Below are positions 51,711 to 63,179 of a stretch of 64,000 nucleotides of DNA, piece after piece (the first letter of the stretch is position 1; each line of letters starts with the position of its first letter). This stretch comes from Conus ventricosus (lineage: Eukaryota; Mollusca; Gastropoda; Neogastropoda; Conidae). Position numbers and translations under genes: made by a program. The stretch lies in contig CM031614.1 in assembly GCA_018398815.1 (NCBI GenBank), forward strand, positions 52,999,382 to 53,063,381, written 5' to 3'. The notes below the pieces were generated by a model, which saw only the letters and a program-made list of their open reading frames with translations, searched no databases and was not told the DNA's origin.

Positions 51711-54700
51711 TGACTGGATGTTGTCAATGAAGTCTTTCAAACAGACTTGGCAGTCGACTGATTGTTATCAATGAAGTCATTTTAGACAGACATGGCAGTC
51801 TGATTGCTATCAATGAAGTCTGCTATCAATGAAGTCATTTCAACAGACATGGCAGACAACCGATTGCTATCAATGAAGTCATTTCAGACAGACATGGCAG
51901 ACGACGATTGCTATCAATGAAGTCATTTCAGACAGACATGGCAGTCAACTGATCCCCATCAAAGAAGTCTGCTATCAATGAAGTCATTTTCAGACGACAT
52001 GGCAGTCAACTGATTGCTATTTAATGAAGTCTGCTATCAATGAAGTCATTTCAAACAGACTAGCATTAACTGATTGCTATCAACGAAGTCACTTCAAAAG
52101 ACTTGGGTGTCAACTATTACCAATGAAGTCATTTCAAACAACATGGCAGTCAACCGATTGCTATTCAATCAATGAAGTCATTCAAACAGACATGGCAGTT
52201 TTACTGATTGCTATCAAAGAAGTCATTTCAACAGACATGGCAGTCAACTGATTGCTATCATGAAGTCATTCTGACAGACATGGCAGTCAACTGATTGTAT
52301 CAATGAAGTCATTTCAGCCAGACATGGCAGTCAAAGGACTGCTATCAATGAAGTCATTTCAAAAGACATGGGCACGTCAATTGATTGCTATCAATGAAAG
52401 TCATTTCAAACAGACATGGCAGTCAATTGATTGCTATCAATGAAGTCATTTCAAACAGACTTGGTTGTCAACTATTATCAATGAATCATTCCAGACAGAC
52501 TTTGGGCTGTAATTATTTCAATGAAGTCATTCCAGACAGACATGGCAGTCAAATGATTGCTATCAATGAAGTCATTCCAGACAGACATGGCAGTCAAAGG
52601 ACTGCTATCAATGAAGTCATTCCAGACAGACATGGCAGTCAAAGGACTGCCTATCAATGAAGTCATTCCAGACAGACATGGCAGTCAAGGACTGCTATCA
52701 ATGAAGTCATTCCAGACAGATATTGCAGTCAAATGATTGCTATCAATGAAGTCATTCCAACAGACCTGGCAGTCAAAATGATGCTATCAATGAAGTCATT
52801 TCAGACAGTTGTTTGGGAGTCAACTGATCCCTATCAATGAAGTCTGCTGTCAATGAAGTCATTTCAGACAGACATGGCAGTCAAAGGACTGCTATCAATG
52901 GAGTCATTCCAGAACGACATGGCAGTCAAAGGACTGCTATCAATGAAGTCATTTCAGACAGACATGGCAGTCAAAGGACTGCTATCAATGAAGTCAATTC
53001 CAACAGAGATGGCAGTCAAAGGACTGCTATCAATGAAGTCATTCCAGGCAGACATGGCAGTCAAAGGACTGCTATCAATGAAGCATTCCAGACAGACATG
53101 GCAGTCAAAGGACGCTATCAATGAAGTCATTCCAGACAGACATGGCAGTCAAAGGACTGCTATCAATGAAGTCATTCCAGACAGATATGGCAGTCAAATG
53201 ATTGATATCAATTTAAGTCATTTCAGACAGACATGGCAGTCAAAGGACTGCTTCAACAATGAAGTCATTTCAGACAGACATGGCAGTCAAAAGATTGCTA
53301 TCAATGAAGTCATTCCAGACAGTTGTGGCAGTCAACTGATCCCTATCAATGAAGTCTGCTGTCAATGAAGTCATTTCAGACAGACATGGCAGTCAAAGGA
53401 CTGCATCAATGGAGTCATTCCAGACAGACATGGCAGTCAAAGGACTGCATCAATGAAGTCATTTCAGACAGACATAGCAGTCAAAGGACTGCATCAATGA
53501 AGTCATTCCAGACAGACATGGCAGTCAAAGGATGCTATCAATGAAGTCATTCCAGGCAGACAAAGGCAGTCAAAGGACTGCTATCAATTAAGTCATTCCA
53601 GACAGACAGGCAGTCAAATGTTGCTACAATGAAGTCATTCCCGAAGACTGGCAAGTTTAAAAAGATTGGCTATCAATGAAGTCATTCCAGACAAACATGG
53701 CAGTCAAAATGATTGCTATCAATGAAGTCATTCCAGACAGACATGGCATTTAAATGATTGCTATCAATGAAGTCATCCAGACAGAATGGCAGTTCAAAAT
53801 GATTGCTATCATGAAGTCATTCAGACAGACATGGCAGTCAAAGGATTGATATCAATGAAGTCATTTCAGACAGACATGGGAGTCAAATGATTGCTATCAA
53901 TGAAGTCATTCCAGACAGACTGGCAGTCAAATGATTGCTATCAATGAAGTCATTCCAGACAGACATGGCAGTCAAATGATTGCTATCAATGAAGTCATTC
54001 CAGACAGACATGGCAGTCAAATGATTGCTATCAAGAAGTCATTCCAGACAGACATGGCAGTCAAAGGACTGCTATCAATGAAGTCATTCCAGACAGACAT
54101 GGCAGTCAAAGGACTGCTATCAAAGAAGTCATTCCAGACAGACATGGCAGTCCAAAGATTTCTATCAATGAAGTCATTCCAGACAGATATTGCCGTCAAA
54201 TGATTGATATCAATGAAGTCATTTCAGACAGACATGGCGGTCAAAGGGTGCTATCAATGAAGTCATTTCAGACAGACATGGCAGTCAAATGATGCTATCA
54301 ATGAAGTCATTCCAGACAGACATGGCAGTCAAAGAAATGCTATCAAAGAAGTCATTCAGACAGACATGGCAGTCAAATGATTGCTATCAATGAAGTCATT
54401 TCAGACAGTTGTGGCAGTCAACTGATCCCTATCAATAATCTGTCAATGAAGTCATTTCAGACAGACATGGCAGTCAATGCTATCAATGAAGTCATTTCAG
54501 ACAGACATGGCAGGCAAATTATTACTATCGATGAAGTCATTTCAAACATACATGGCGGTCAAATGACGCTATCAATGAAGTTGCTTCAGACAGCATGGCA
54601 GCAATGCTTCAATGAAGTCATTTCAGACACATGGCAGGCAAATTATTACATCGATGAAGTCATTTCAAACAACATGGCGGGCAAATGCGCAAACAATGAA

Positions 54701-54941
54701 AACATTGGGACAGGTACCTAGCGTCAAATGAAAAGCCCTCAATGAGTTATTCAGACAGACAGGCATTGAATGATTGCTATCATGAAACCATATCATACAG
54801 CCAGAGTCAAATGACTGCGAAAGATGAAGTCATTTCAGACACATGGCAAACGAATGATTCTATCAATAAAGTCATTTTATATAGACACGGCAGCCAATGG
54901 TTTTCTGTGATAAGCATTTACACAGACATGGCAGTCAAATT
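51711..54941. repeat. 45-bp minisatellite, about 72 units
   Basis: The unit is about TATCAATGAAGTCATTTCAG then ACAGACATGGCAGTCAAATGATTGC. At 45 bp it is a multiple of three, so long frames appear; the repeated text such as INEVIPDRHGSQ is a by-product. Variants include a self-complementary form, GCAGTCAAAGGACTGC, and a longer form with ACTGATCCCTATCAATGAAG near 52823, 53335 and 54421. An isolated partial unit lies at about 51655-51675. Confidence 0.95.
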
Positions 54942-56120
54942 CATATCTGCCCAAACCTACTTCAGACTGAATCAAACTATATTTCTGGCACTGACAAGAT
55001 CTAAGGCCTGTGCTGACAAATCATATTCTGTGATCCTGACTAAATGCATTCTGGAAGCCTAAAAGGAGAAGAAAACCCCATAACAGAACACGGAAAGAAG
55101 AATAAGATGAAGTCATTTTCGTGGGGGTTATGCCCCCCAACAACAAAGGCCCCATCAGAGCTGAAAGCTAATCAACAGTCAACATGTTCAAAAAAGAAGT
55201 CAGTTCAATGAAAGAGAATGGGGTGCTTCAAAAAAAAAACCCAAAAAACGCAATAAAAACAAAGAGAACAACGAAACAACACCCAGCAAAAGAACAGTCC
55301 ATTTTGAACAAGCAGGGTAACAAGATGTCATTCAAAAAGACAACAGCAAGTCAACTCCATGAACAACAAGAAAGATGTGACGCAGCCACTCAAATCCCGT
55401 TCACTCCTGTATTTGCTTTTGACGATGAAGTGATAATTTCATTTAAATATTAACACATCAATTGTGGGGCAAACGGATCATTGCCCACACTTTCAAGCAA
55501 AAAGGCTCGGAAACTGACTATATATATTTTATCAAGCCAGAAAATGCAGTAACTGACTGATGAAGGATAAACACCACACCCTCATTCTATACTTAATCCA
55601 CAGATGGACGAACAAGGCAGTACCTATAGCTCACCTTCTGCCGACAGGACAAAAAAAAAAAAAAAGAATGCTAGTTAATCCATTTCACCTTCCACTTAAT
55701 TAGGCACAAACATGGGCCACACGCTTCACAGCAATAATATCAGACATGGCTGGAAGCCGCCGCCGACAGAGCTGTGAGAGACAGAATGACCCCCCACCTT
55801 CACCTCACACAAAGTCAGGGCCGCTCATATGGGCTGATCCGCCGCCTAATCCCCACACAATGGCTGCACCCTTCCTGAACCCAAAAAGACGCTGACCTCT
55901 TGTTGGTTTGTCTTGACTTGGGAGCTAGTAGGGGTGAGGTGACCCATCCGTCGCTTCCTCATATTCCTCACAGTGGACACAACGCTGAATCAACAATGGC
56001 ATTCCTGGGAGTCGGCCACACACACAACCCCCCACCCCCCCACCCCCGCCCCCCATCCACTTAATCTTCTCCTCCCTCCCCTTCACATGTGTGTAGTGTC
56101 AACTGTTCTCCACACACCTC

Positions 56121-56151
<31 letters not shown>

Positions 56152-56815
56152 GTCTATTTCAGGTTCCCCCTCTGCAGGTCGGACAATGTTCTGCTGACCT
56201 CGAGCTTTCGTCTGTCGGACACAGAAAAGTGAGGAAATCCAGGAGGCGGGCTCGACCCTCACACCCCTGGACTGCAGGCTCTCGGCCACTGTGGCCACGT
56301 CTTCTGTCACAGTCGCTGATGACCGAGGCCAAAGGATAAACTGTGGCGATCTAGGCCAAAGCAAAATGACTGAAAACTTCAAAAGAACCACAAGAAAGCA
56401 TTGGCAGAGCCCCCCGGGAGAGGAGGGAGGCAGCAGGAGCACAGCACCTAAGGAGTCGGGGAAAGATTCCCCCGCTCTCACTGCGGGCATCCATGCACAT
56501 CAACAGTGGAACCCCGTTGTCACCTGAGACTATCACACCAAAAGATAGAGTTCAGCCATATCGTTACCTTCAGAAACTAGGAACGACCCAAGGAGACTGC
56601 ATCATGTATGCATGTTTTAAATGTAAATCATTTTGAAAGCTAGTATTCTTTTTTCTAGGACGAATTCTACATTTACCCGAAAAGTAAGGCGAAGAAGAGG
56701 TGTGTGATCATGCATGCGTGTAAGTGCATAAGTGATTGTGTGAACTGGTGCATGTTCCATGTCTCAGTAAAACTGTAAGTTTTTCCATCTCATATTAATT
56801 TCCTTATCTGGAACA
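54942..56815. other. Intergenic DNA with a 29-C run
   Basis: Mostly unique-looking DNA, including a C run at 56122-56150. Open frames lack domains and splice support. Confidence 0.55.
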
Positions 56816-56816
56816 A

Positions 56817-56859
<43 letters not shown>

Positions 56860-56912
56860 GTTCAGAAAGCATAAAAAATTCATTCAGAAAAGATTGAATG
56901 GTGTGTGTGTGT

Positions 56913-56997
<85 letters not shown>

Positions 56998-57015
56998 TGT
57001 GTGTGTGTGTGTGCA
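56816..57015. repeat. TCTG, CT, GA and TG microsatellites
   Basis: TCTG and CT tracts near 56816-56860, GA at about 56917-56953 and TG at about 56954-57013. Confidence 0.95.
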
Positions 57016-57417
57016 TGTTTGTGTGCATGTGCATGCATGCATGTGGGCGAGTGTGCATTTGTTCACACGAAAGTGTGTTGAATGCATGTGCATCCAAACT
57101 CATAATTACCATGGATTGAATACAAGTCTGCTCAAAGTGGGGCACAGGTCAGTCACAATCAACACACCTTAGCCCATCACTCACATAATCCTCCCCGAAG
57201 GAAGGGGGAGGAAAAGTCTTCTCTCTAAGCTGGTCTTTCAACACCTGTTTCGCTACGGGCCGATACAAACACACTGAGCTTAGGCTTACAACCTGGGATT
57301 AGTACACAGAGAAGGCTCCTACTAAACTCACCTTAACAAGCATGCACGCACGCACACACCACACACACACACCGTGACACACTGATGCACACACACACAC
57401 ACACTTTCTGTAAGTTT

Positions 57418-57802
57418 AGATAAACTTTCACCAAATAAATCTTAAATAAATGTTAGCTAACCGCCCAGAGAACGTGGACAAACGAGTCACAAGACAAAAC
57501 ACAACGCGTTTCGACCTCTTAGGTCTTCGTCAGGTGATATATAAACGAATAAAACAACGAAAATTCACTTAGCTTCGATCGCTTCAGATCGCTTAGGGTT
57601 CAGCGCAAGGAAGAAGGCGCCTTCAACGCCTTCTTCCTTGCACTAAACCCTAAGCGATCCAAGAGGTCGAAACGCGTTGTGTTTTGTCTTGTGACTCGTT
57701 TGTCCACGTTCTCTGGGCGGTTCGCTAACATTTATTTAAGATTTGTTTAGATTTCCCCCTGCAGTCGACCCGCTTTGCAACTAGATCAACTTTCACCAAA
57801 TA
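57418..57802. mobile_element. Foldback element with 20-bp direct repeats; possible Penelope-like remnant
   Basis: AGATAAACTTTCACCAAATA (57418-57437) and AGATCAACTTTCACCAAATA (57783-57802) match at 19 of 20 bases. Between them, about 57443-57520 pairs with about 57661-57745 as an inverted repeat, and 57587-57620 pairs with 57627-57660 as an inner one. The left side alone has about 66 extra bases. Long target duplications, inverted duplicated ends and the hammerhead-like core fit a truncated Penelope-like insertion, but no reverse transcriptase is present. The class is an inference; the inverted repeats are seen directly. Confidence 0.7.
57503..57533 (-). ncRNA. Hammerhead-ribozyme-like core
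   Basis: On the minus strand CTGACGA (57533-57527) is followed by A, a 5-bp stem GACCT-AAG-AGGTC, then GAAA and the self-complementary CGCGTT. CUGANGA and GAAA are the invariant core strands of hammerhead ribozymes. An extra A lies between the first core strand and the stem, and I could not place stems I and III with a cleavage site. Penelope-like elements are known to carry short dimeric hammerheads. This is a candidate only. Confidence 0.35.
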
Positions 57803-58330
57803 GTCAATCAGCTACATCATCATCTTTTGAGCTAGCACAAAGACTAAAAACACAGACATACAATCCATGTCTGCTACATGGACAACATTTACTCAACATC
57901 AAATAAACAGCATCATTTAAGACTTTGTTTCCGCTATACTGAGCAAAAATGTTTTTCTACCTCTACAGCTCCAAGAAGCTTTGCATTTGTTCCAATGCTA
58001 CTTTTCACAACCTGCAGTTCGACTGCCCCATGCTCAGGTCTACTTGGGGGAAAAATAGACTGAAGTACAAGATACATTGATGTTGAAGGCATCCAGTATG
58101 ATTCTCAACAATCCACTGCAGATATTGTCAGTCACTCTATGTTGAAAAATTGCGCGAGTATGTAAACCGACGTTTTGTTTGGGGGTTTTTTGGCAGAGGG
58201 GGGAGGGGGTGTGTTGGTTACTTTGTGCGTTTGTTGCTGTTTTTTTGTACATATATGAAAATGAGCAAGCCTAAACTACCCTTGACTGAAGAAAGCACAA
58301 CAGATGATGAAAAAAGTTTGTCTTCTTTGA
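57803..58330. other. Intergenic DNA
   Basis: No gene, SINE or LINE feature was recognised here. A G-rich run lies near 58196-58212. Confidence 0.5.
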
Positions 58331-58431
58331 GATAAGATAAGAAAAAGATAATGTTGCTTATAGCCCAGCCGACCGCAAAGGGGCCCCATCAGGGGTGTCA
58401 CCCACGTTAAAATCAACTCACCAGTCATTTA

Positions 58432-58454
58432 AAAAAAAAAAAAAAAAAAAAAAC
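58432..58454. repeat. Poly-A run in the LINE copy B 3' region
   Basis: A run of more than 20 A on the plus strand between the conserved tail block and the coding part. Copy A has a T run near 8422-8431 in the corresponding region of its own strand. Confidence 0.85.
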
Positions 58455-58639
58455 CTTTCACACAACGATTTAAATGACAACATCTAGAAACGCACCAGAA
58501 ACTTTGTTAAAAATCTTTCTTTCGTAAAATCTTAAATCAGATGAAAAATGTTAATCTCTCTCATGAACTCAAGGATCACGTCAGGCGGGACATCCTGAAC
58601 AGGATCTTCATGGACTCCGCCGTAAAATGTTTGTGTCTC

Positions 58640-60710
58640 ACATCGTGCAAGTCCCAACACTCTAAAAGAACATGTTTCATTGTGAGTGGTGCATGACATG
58701 GAATGCACCACGGAGCTTCTTCACTCTTTAAAAGGTAAGCATGGGTAAAATACGAATGGCCGGTGTGCAGCCGGCACAGAACCGTTTCCTCTTTACGACC
58801 TCCCGACGTAGATGGGAGGAAGTCCTTAAGGTTTGGACGATCTGAAAGAGTTTGTTATTCGTCTGTGTGTTCCAATCCTCCTGCCAGAGGTCTCTCACAT
58901 AATCGTTAATTTTGGGTTTCACATCTGAGCAGGGGATAATAAGTGTTGGACAGTTTCTCTCTTGTGGCGTTCTTGGCTAAACGATCAACCATTTCGTTCC
59001 CGCCGATGCCAACATGACCAGGAACCCAAGCAAGAGTAATGTTGTAACCGTCCACCTTCAACTTACTAAAAAGTTTCAAAGAAATGCAAAAGTTCTGGAT
59101 GCTGAAGGTTGCGGCCAGCTATGGCTTCCAAAGCTGACAGCGAATCCGACAGAACCAGAAAGTCCCTCTTTGAAGAATGTGAGATTATCTTCAAAGCCAG
59201 TACCAGAGCAGTAAGTTCAGCAGAATAGACAGAAGCATCGGAATGGATATGTTCCAACAGCATCTGAGAAGGAGCCCCAGGGCAGTAGGCTGCACAGGCC
59301 ACTCCATCCTCAGACTTGGAACCGTCAGTGAAAACTTATTGATAGGATGGGAATTTCGAACAGAGGTCAGCATACAATGCCTTGTACGCCAGAGAGCTGG
59401 TAGACTCTTTGCGAAAAGCTGCAAGATCGAAACGAATCTCTGGTGTGAAAAAGGTCCACGGAGGTTGATCCGGAAACTTGGAAAAATCGGAAACTACTCC
59501 CAGGTTTAGACCTGCATTCCGCACGTGAGGCTGCATACGAAGACCAAACGGCGGAATACATTTAGGGGTGTTTTCAAACTTACTTTGGAATGGAGGGTCA
59601 AAGACACAGTCATAGGCAGGATTCTGCGGTTCTGAGAACAGTCGGATAAAATAATTTAAAGACAGTTTCAGCCTGCGGTTGGACAATGAAGGTTCGCCCG
59701 CCTCTGCGTACAGGCTGTACACAGGGGTGGTGCGGAACGCTCCAAGACAGAGACGAAGCCCTTGATGGTGGATAGGGTCCAAGAGTTTGAGGTAAGAGGG
59801 TCTTGCGGAGCCGTAGACAGCACAACCGTAGTCCAGTTTGCAACGGACCAAGGCTCTGTAGAGGTGCAGCAAAGTTTTCTTATCAGCGCCCCAGTCAGTG
59901 TGCGCTACGACCCGCAGAATATTCAGAGCTTTCTGGCAAGAAGTTTTGAGGTTTTTGATGTGGCTGAGAAAGTTCAGTTCTGGTCAAAAATGACTCCCAG
60001 AAATTTGGCCTCTTTAACAGCTGGAATGGAAGATTTCCCTACTTGAAGTTCAGGATCTGGGAAAAACTGACGGAAATTATGGAAGTGAATACACTGCGTC
60101 TTTGTTGGAGAAAGGGTGAAACCGTTTTCATCCACCCATCGATGGATTTTATCTACGCAAAGCTGGAGCCTGCGCTGGACACTCGGGTACAGGCTTCCAG
60201 TTGCGTAGACAGCGAAATCATCCACAAACAATGAGCAGTCTGAACCCTGCTGAACTGATTGAACAATGTTGTTGATTTTAATACTAAAGAGGGCAGGAGA
60301 CAGTATGCTCCCCTGGGGAACACCCAACTCCTGCTCGTGGACATCAGGAGAGAGTGGTGCCAACCCGGACCTGAAACTGTCGTTCTGCCAAAAAATTTTG
60401 AATAAAAAGCGGAAGATGACCTCGAAAACCCAGATCGTGGAGATCATGAAGTATCCCCGACTTCCAGGTGGTATCGTAGGCCTTCTCCAAGTCGAAGAAA
60501 ATTGCCACTGCATGCTGTTTGTTCAGAAAGGCGTTCCGAAGTGTAGATTCTAGACGAATCAAATGGTCAACGGTTAGTCCGATATTTGCGGAAACCACAC
60601 TGTTCTTTCGCCAAAAGGCCATCGGTTTCGAGTTTCCACATGAGCCTAGCATTGACCATTTTCTCCATCAGTTTACAAACACAGCTGGTCAAAGCTATGG
60701 GACGGTAGTT
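58640..60710 (-). pseudogene. LINE copy B ORF2 C-terminal part: RT palm, RNase H, zinc motif
   Basis: After the insertion the minus strand encodes HPSNYRPIALTSCVCKLMEK, FFDLEKAYDTTWKSG, GVPQGSILSPALFSIKINNI and the catalytic box FVDDFAVYATG (near 60220), then SIPAVKEAKFLGVIFDQN. RNase H follows (SDASVYSAELTALVLALKII, VLSDSLSALEAI, about 59335-59100). A terminal CIPCHAPLTMKHVLLEC motif is at 58716-58660. Frames switch several times by single bases, and no large deletion is seen. Confidence 0.88.
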
Positions 60711-60718
60711 AGATGGAT

Positions 60719-61618
60719 GGTTCTGTTTAACGTCCTCCAGCCTGTGCAAACAGGACATATTGGGACATGTGTTTTTACTTTAGATGTAAGTAGTCATTTG
60801 GGCCGCATAGCGGTCGTCTGAAGATAGTTCAGCTGCGGTTGTTTCCAAGGCCATCGTCAGGGCCACCGGGCGGCCGTCTTCATGCTGAGTGGCGACGGTC
60901 CTGTGCCGCGTGAGGCCGACTCGGGAGATGTACGAGGCACAAGTCGCCGAGCCGCTGCACGTAGGTCATGCCCACTCTGCGCCCAATGAGGTACAATTTC
61001 CACCCTCCCCCCCCCAAAGGGAGAGCCCTGCTAGGATGGGCAGGCCACTGGGTAGTTCGCAGAGTGGCAGCGCCTCGTCGCCAAGTGTCACGCCGCCTCG
61101 AGAGCCGTCCCCCGGCGACACAGGCTAGTCCCGTCGTCACTCGTAGTGCGAGGAAGGAAATCTGTGCCGCCCTACACCCATCTGCCACCTGGGTGCCTTC
61201 TGCTGGTCTCTGCCACCGACCAGCAGGAATGCCGGATGCCACCAACCGGGCGGCCGTCTTCATGCTGAGTGGCGACGGTCCTGTGCCGCGTGAGGCCGAC
61301 TCAGGAGACGTACGAGGCACAAGTCGCCGAGCCGCTGCACGTATAGGTCCATGCCACTCTGCGCCCAATGAGGAACGTACCCACCCTCCCCCCCACAAAG
61401 GGAGAGCCCTGCTAGGATGTGCAGGCCACTGGGTAGTTCGCAGAGTGGCAGCGCCTCGTCGCCAAGTGTCACGCCGCCTCGAGAGCCGTCCCCCGGCGAC
61501 ACAGGCTAGTCCCGTCGTCACTCGTAGTGCGAGGAAGGAAATCTGTGCCGCCCAACACCCATCTGCCACCTGGGTGCCTGTCGGTGTGATGCCGATGAAT
61601 TAGATTGATGCCGATTAA
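60719..61618. mobile_element. Nested ~900-bp insertion in LINE copy B with a 10-bp target duplication
   Basis: TTAGATGGAT occurs at 60709-60718 and 61619-61628. Removing the insert and one copy joins the flanking LINE text at a sensible point, between PKPGKDLSN and PSNYRP. The insert has a TTCTGTTTAACGTCCTCC end, an internal 380-bp tandem duplication and a GATGCCGATTAATTAGAT-like other end. It has no coding domain and looks like a SINE or other non-autonomous element; its orientation is unclear. Confidence 0.82.
60871..61582. repeat. 380-bp tandem duplication inside the nested insertion
   Basis: CGGCCGTCTTCATGCTGAGT starts at 60871 and again at 61251. The copies are nearly identical, with small changes such as CACGTAGGTCATGCCC against CACGTATAGGTCCATGCC. 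The 229- and 211-residue open frames across it are products of high GC content plus duplication. Confidence 0.93.
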
Positions 61619-61990
61619 TTAGATGGATTAGAAAGATCTTTTCCAGGTTTGGGATGGGAATAATGAGGGCTTTCCGCCAAGAGGGTGGAAAGCAGCCTGT
61701 AGTCCACACATGGTTGTATACCTGTAACAGGATGTTTAGACCTTCTTGCGGAAGATGTTTCAATAGTTGATAATGAATTTCATCTATACCTGGAGAGGAA
61801 TCGCTGCAAGAAAGTAAGGCAGATTTCAGCTCGTTTAACGTGAAAGGAAGATTGTAGTCTTCCATGTTGTCGGATGAAAAGTTGCAGGGTGATTTTTCTT
61901 TTAGGCTTTGTTTTTGACAAAAGTGGCTGATTTATTAGAAGAGGAGGAATTCTTTTCAATGGTTGAAGCAAGCAGATTAGCAACTGCTTT
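61619..61990 (-). pseudogene. LINE copy B ORF2: start of reverse transcriptase
   Basis: The minus-strand frame 61865-61650 reads YNLPFTLNELKSALLSC, SSPGIDEIHYQLLKHLP and VWTTGCFPPSWRKALIIPIP, the fingers region of LINE reverse transcriptases. A missing A in CCCAAACC near 61650 moves the frame before GKDLSN. It ends at the insertion target. Confidence 0.88.
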
Positions 61991-62063
61991 CTTCTCTGTT
62001 ATTAAAGAATCCAAAAACTTGAGATGGTTCACAGTGGGACAGGTGTTCTTCCCTTTGATTTTC

Positions 62064-63140
62064 TTAATGATGTTCCACACTTTTTTCTTGGAAGTTTTTT
62101 GATGTCAGCCTGGAGCAGAAGCTTCTCCAGGACCGACGTTTACTGATTTTAAAAGTGTGTCTTGATTTAGCACGGAGTTTCTGATGGGCTTGAGCGTTGG
62201 GACCCGAAGGTCGTTGGTATACCTGACGCTGAGCCCGTTTTCTAACTTTGGAAATTTGTTGGCATTCGGAATCGAACCAGGGTGTTTTTGGCATTTGAAG
62301 TTTATCGGAAGACACTGGAATACAGGCCTTAGCACATTTAATCATAGTGTTAGTCAGTGATTCAGCTGGGTCAGGACTCTGAAAAAAATCAGTGTCCTGG
62401 AACTCCTTAGAAACAGTGGCTGCAAATAGATCCCAGTTGGCTTTCTTATAATTTAAATGCTGAGAGACAGAGACGTGTTCAGTTATTACAGGTTGTAGAA
62501 GGACAGGGAAATGGTCACTTCCGTGCAGATCGTCATGGACAGACCACTCATAGTCCAGGACCAGCGAGGGGTCACAAACCGACAAATCTAAACACGAAAG
62601 TGAACCTGTGGAAGAATGGAGGTAAGTTGCAGATCCGTCATTCAGACAACACAAATCCAAATCCGAAAGGACATCCTCAATCAGCAGACCTCTGGATGAC
62701 GAACCGGTACTACCCCAAAGAGGGTTGTGACCGTTAAAGTCACCCAACAGCAAAAAATGTCGAGGAAGTTCCCCTAACAGACTGACAAGGTCCTGACGAC
62801 AAACGGGACAGATGGAGGTAGATAAAGAGAACAGATTGTTACAGTCTTGTGGAGAGTGACTCTCGCAGCTACAGCCTGAAGGGAGGTAGACAAGAGCGAC
62901 AGGACTATACAACAAAGTTTTGTGAAGGAGAAGGGCAACACCGCCCGACAGTCCCAACGTGGATGGTTGTGCAGGTTTTGAAAGAATATTAAAGCCAGAA
63001 AGAGTAAAGGTCTTCTGGCTTTGAATTTGTGTTTCTTGAAGAGCCACGACAGAAGGTTTCATAGATTGACACAGAAGCTGCAGCTCCTCGAAGTTGGAAT
63101 TTAGACCACGGATATTCCAATGGAATATTGTATTATCCAT
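62064..63140 (-). CDS. LINE copy B ORF2: intact endonuclease domain, 358 residues
   Basis: The frame from MDNTIFHWNIRGLNS is open for 358 residues. Apurinic-type endonuclease residues are all in place: N9 in WNIRG, E36 in LQETQ, D134 and N136 in GDFNGHN, Asp in CLDLSVCD (about 184-190), and S208-D209-H210 in GSDHFPV. This domain nicks target DNA to prime reverse transcription. The linker to the RT contains KVRKRAQRQVYQR. It is the best-preserved retroelement domain in the window apart from the Gypsy-1 integrase. Confidence 0.93.
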   Translation of the reverse strand: MDNTIFHWNIRGLNSNFEELQLLCQSMKPSVVALQETQIQSQKTFTLSGFNILSKPAQPSTLGLSGGVALLLHKTLLYSPVALVYLPSGCSCESHSPQDCNNLFSLSTSICPVCRQDLVSLLGELPRHFLLLGDFNGHNPLWGSTGSSSRGLLIEDVLSDLDLCCLNDGSATYLHSSTGSLSCLDLSVCDPSLVLDYEWSVHDDLHGSDHFPVLLQPVITEHVSVSQHLNYKKANWDLFAATVSKEFQDTDFFQSPDPAESLTNTMIKCAKACIPVSSDKLQMPKTPWFDSECQQISKVRKRAQRQVYQRPSGPNAQAHQKLRAKSRHTFKISKRRSWRSFCSRLTSKNFQEKSVEHH

Positions 63141-63179
63141 GGTGCAGAGGGCGAAAAGGAGAGAGATCAGGTCATCTCC

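Noticed and set aside
52837..54203. Long repeat-protein-like frames over the 45-bp minisatellite
   Set aside because: Frames are open only because the unit is 45 bp. They shift between units, both strands are open in places, and no start, splice or domain support exists.
51711..54941. CRISPR-like array
   Set aside because: The period is regular, but the whole unit repeats without unique spacers, and the genome is eukaryotic.
60880..61603. 229-residue minus-strand and 211-residue plus-strand frames
   Set aside because: They lie inside a GC-rich tandem duplication nested in a LINE, overlap each other on opposite strands and repeat themselves. They are composition artefacts.
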